Below, one piece after another: positions 62,030 through 64,000 of a stretch of DNA of 64,000 nt (its first letter is position 1; every line of letters begins with the position of its first letter). This stretch comes from Plectrocnemia conspersa (lineage: Eukaryota; Arthropoda; Insecta; Trichoptera; Polycentropodidae). The notes below the pieces were generated by a model, which was not told the DNA's origin, did no database searches, and worked only from the letters and a program-made list of their open reading frames with translations. The stretch is from the NCBI GenBank assembly GCA_009617715.1, contig VTFK01000002.1, positions 806,001-870,000 of the forward strand. Reading direction: 5' to 3'. Both the position numbers and the translations under genes were made by a program.

Positions 62030-63235
62030 CTTCATATTTTTTCTGATATTTATATAACTAAATATCGAATATTTTGGGGTTAGATATTCACATTAAAACA
62101 TACAATTTGAAAATAAGGAGAGAATTTTTGCCTTCCAAAGCACAAAGCTTTATTGATGTATGAACTTAAAATTTGTTAGAAATTAGTCATCAAATGTAAG
62201 GATGGAAAAATGTAAGTTAGAAATGCGAAAGTTATTTTTTTAAATTTTGGCAATTATTTGATTTTTACTAAAAAAAATGTAAAATTTTTTGGTTACTATA
62301 TCTATAGTTCTATGTAATTATTACAAATTAATTTTTCACCTAAAAAACACTGACGTTTTCTGAACCAAAGCTCCAATTGGCTGTACTAAGGAAAGGGTAT
62401 TGTTAAGTTTCTCCAAGAGTTAATATCGGCCAACACATGTATCTCTAATTCTAAATTCTAAGACAAGATTTAATAGAAGAGTTTTATTAATATGTTTTCT
62501 ATGTTAGTGCTCAAGCACATTCTTTATGAATTTAAAGGGCTTGAAAGGTATTTTACTAATAATGTAAGGATTATTATTTTGTTTGACTATATATAGTTCT
62601 ATACAGAAAGGCAAAAAATATTTTTATTAATAAGTCTTTCCATTTTCTTGAGTGCATTTTTGAAAAATGTTTTTGCAGTTTAGTATGCCTTGGGTTATTG
62701 TCATTAAAAAATATGAGTTTTTAAATTTCATTCTTAAATATTATTGAACAAGAAAACACGCGAATCACGAATATTAAAAAAATATAGTTGCAAATCAAGT
62801 CACACCTCCCCTAGAATCTGTCCATATCTCCCCTAAGGAGGCGTACCGAACAGATTAAGAGCCTTTGCTTAAAACGCAGATGTTACACAGTACCTTTGAA
62901 ATGAATGACAAAGAAAGTTTTAACACATATTTTTCTTATTTATATAGTGTATGGCTGTATATTTTTCTAATTACATTTATAGGTCTAAATATAATTTTAG
63001 TTTTATATTTCATTTTATAAGTTTCTAGATTTCCATACCAAGCGTTTTGTCGTCTGATTTCTTGTACTGTTACTAGTTTTTTTTAATTATTAATAATTTA
63101 TTTTTGTGGCATATTTATTGATTTTAGTTGCTCTCTTAAAACACCTAACAAATATTTGCATTTTTTAAATTAAATTTTTATCATATATTCAATTATATAT
63201 ATAGTAAAAAGTCCTAAAAAAAGTATATATGTATA
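62030..63235. other. AT-rich noncoding DNA
   Basis: No gene. A short GC-richer patch at 62800-62890 contains ACCTCCCCTAGAATCTGTCC and CTCCCCTAAGGAGGCG, which together can fold back; origin unknown. Confidence 0.5.
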
Positions 63236-63241
63236 TATATA

Positions 63242-63341
63242 ATCAATATTGGCTATGGATGCCATCCTCGGAGACTAGTTTGTCTCCGAGGTGAAGAGTG
63301 ACAGACTCTTCGAAACGTCAGCATCCGTAGCTAATATTGAT
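63242..63341. other. structured three-way-junction element, possible ncRNA or element end
   Basis: An outer stem pairs 63242-63262 with 63321-63341 (ATCAATATT-GCTA-GGATGC class, two mismatches). Inside sit two perfect hairpins: CCTCGGAGAC (63266-63275) with GTCTCCGAGG (63282-63291), and GAAGAGT (63293-63299) with ACTCTTC (63305-63311). The second is followed directly by GAAACGTC (63312-63319). The layout recalls the GAAAC...GTC strand of hammerhead-type motifs in Penelope-like elements, but the CTGATGA strand is not canonical (GTGAAGA), so ribozyme activity is not claimed. Flanks are TA repeats. Confidence 0.6.
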
Positions 63342-63344
63342 CAT

Positions 63345-64000
63345 AAATATATATCTCGCGATAAATTTTTAAAATCTAATTTATATATATTTATTCTATC
63401 TATTGTATTAGTATATTTGACGATTGCTAAACACGAATTGGATATGTGAATTAATTAATTAAAAATTGCTACAAAATTTAATTCTTCGAAACTTTATGGA
63501 TTTAATTGCGCTCTAATTAATGAAATGTCGCGTGACACACCTGAAGTAATTTGAGCCATATTGACCTATAATATTATACCTCTCGCACCACAATGAAAAA
63601 TCAACTGTCTTTTTACTATTATACTTAATGACTTATTAATATATATTACCAATTTATTTTTTATATTAATTTATTTAGTGACTATTTAATATAATTATAA
63701 ATTAAGTGAGTATTTCCCAAGTGGCTTTATATTTAAAATTGCGAAATATACGACCAACTGTTAACAAACTGTTTTATCAATAAGATATGTTTTATGATAC
63801 TTTCACTAAAACTTTCTTAGATATTATTACAAAAAAATATTTCCTGAACATTTTGTATTACTAAGGCAGTTTTGATAAAGGGGTGTCAGCACTAGGTGCC
63901 TAAATTATAAGGCGGCAAAATCTTCATTAAATATGAGTTTTAAGCAAATGCTACAAATTTAAAAAAAATTACTAGAAATATTTTAAAGAAAAAAATAAGG
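63345..64000. other. AT-rich noncoding DNA
   Basis: Nothing recognised. GGCGGCAAAATC near 63911 is the only GC-rich phrase. Confidence 0.6.

Noticed and set aside
63242..63341. Active hammerhead ribozyme
   Set aside because: The GAAAC and GTC parts are present, but the CTGATGA strand reads GTGAAGA, stem III is missing, and hairpin B uses bases that the core would need. Reported as a structured element only.

Overview
The window is eukaryotic nuclear DNA, very AT-rich, with phase-consistent GT-AG introns and short exons. Two genes match conserved animal families, and the mobile DNA (Tc1/mariner, hAT, Jockey-like LINEs, tRNA-type SINEs) points to an insect. The order cannot be fixed from sequence alone.

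Genes lie only in the first 17.2 kb. (1) 4995-9669 (+) carries the last six coding exons of a claudin/PMP22-superfamily four-transmembrane protein: a W-x2-C-x9-C extracellular signature, three of four membrane helices, and a C-terminal STEV tail that fits a class I PDZ ligand. Its first exon or exons were not found. (2) 12384-13105 (-) is mitochondrial ribosomal protein S18A in three exons; in this copy a run of six A residues shifts the conserved C-terminus out of frame. (3) 14008-17201 (+) is a complete nine-exon DEAD-box RNA helicase of the DDX49/Dbp45A type (565 residues), arranged head to head with (2). The three do not form a pathway: junction/membrane scaffolding, mitochondrial translation and ribosomal RNA processing.

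From 17.2 kb to the end I find no host protein-coding gene. This part holds: decayed transposable elements at 18.0 kb (hAT), 20.3-21.0 kb (two LINEs), 22.3 kb (mariner), 46.4-47.0 kb (hAT-like non-autonomous), 59.0-60.1 kb (a mobile-element protein) and 60.5-62.0 kb (Jockey-type LINE); a 159-bp satellite of about 24 copies at 33.06-36.90 kb, interrupted by a roughly 1.96-kb foldback-type insertion with its own repeats and then resumed; a pair of about 160-bp inverted repeats 3.7 kb apart (41.2 and 45.1 kb); several short near-perfect hairpins; and GC-richer islands of 0.1-0.6 kb in AT-rich DNA, which look like candidate conserved non-coding elements. The most structured single object is a three-way-junction fold at 63242-63341 that ends in a GAAACGTC strand.
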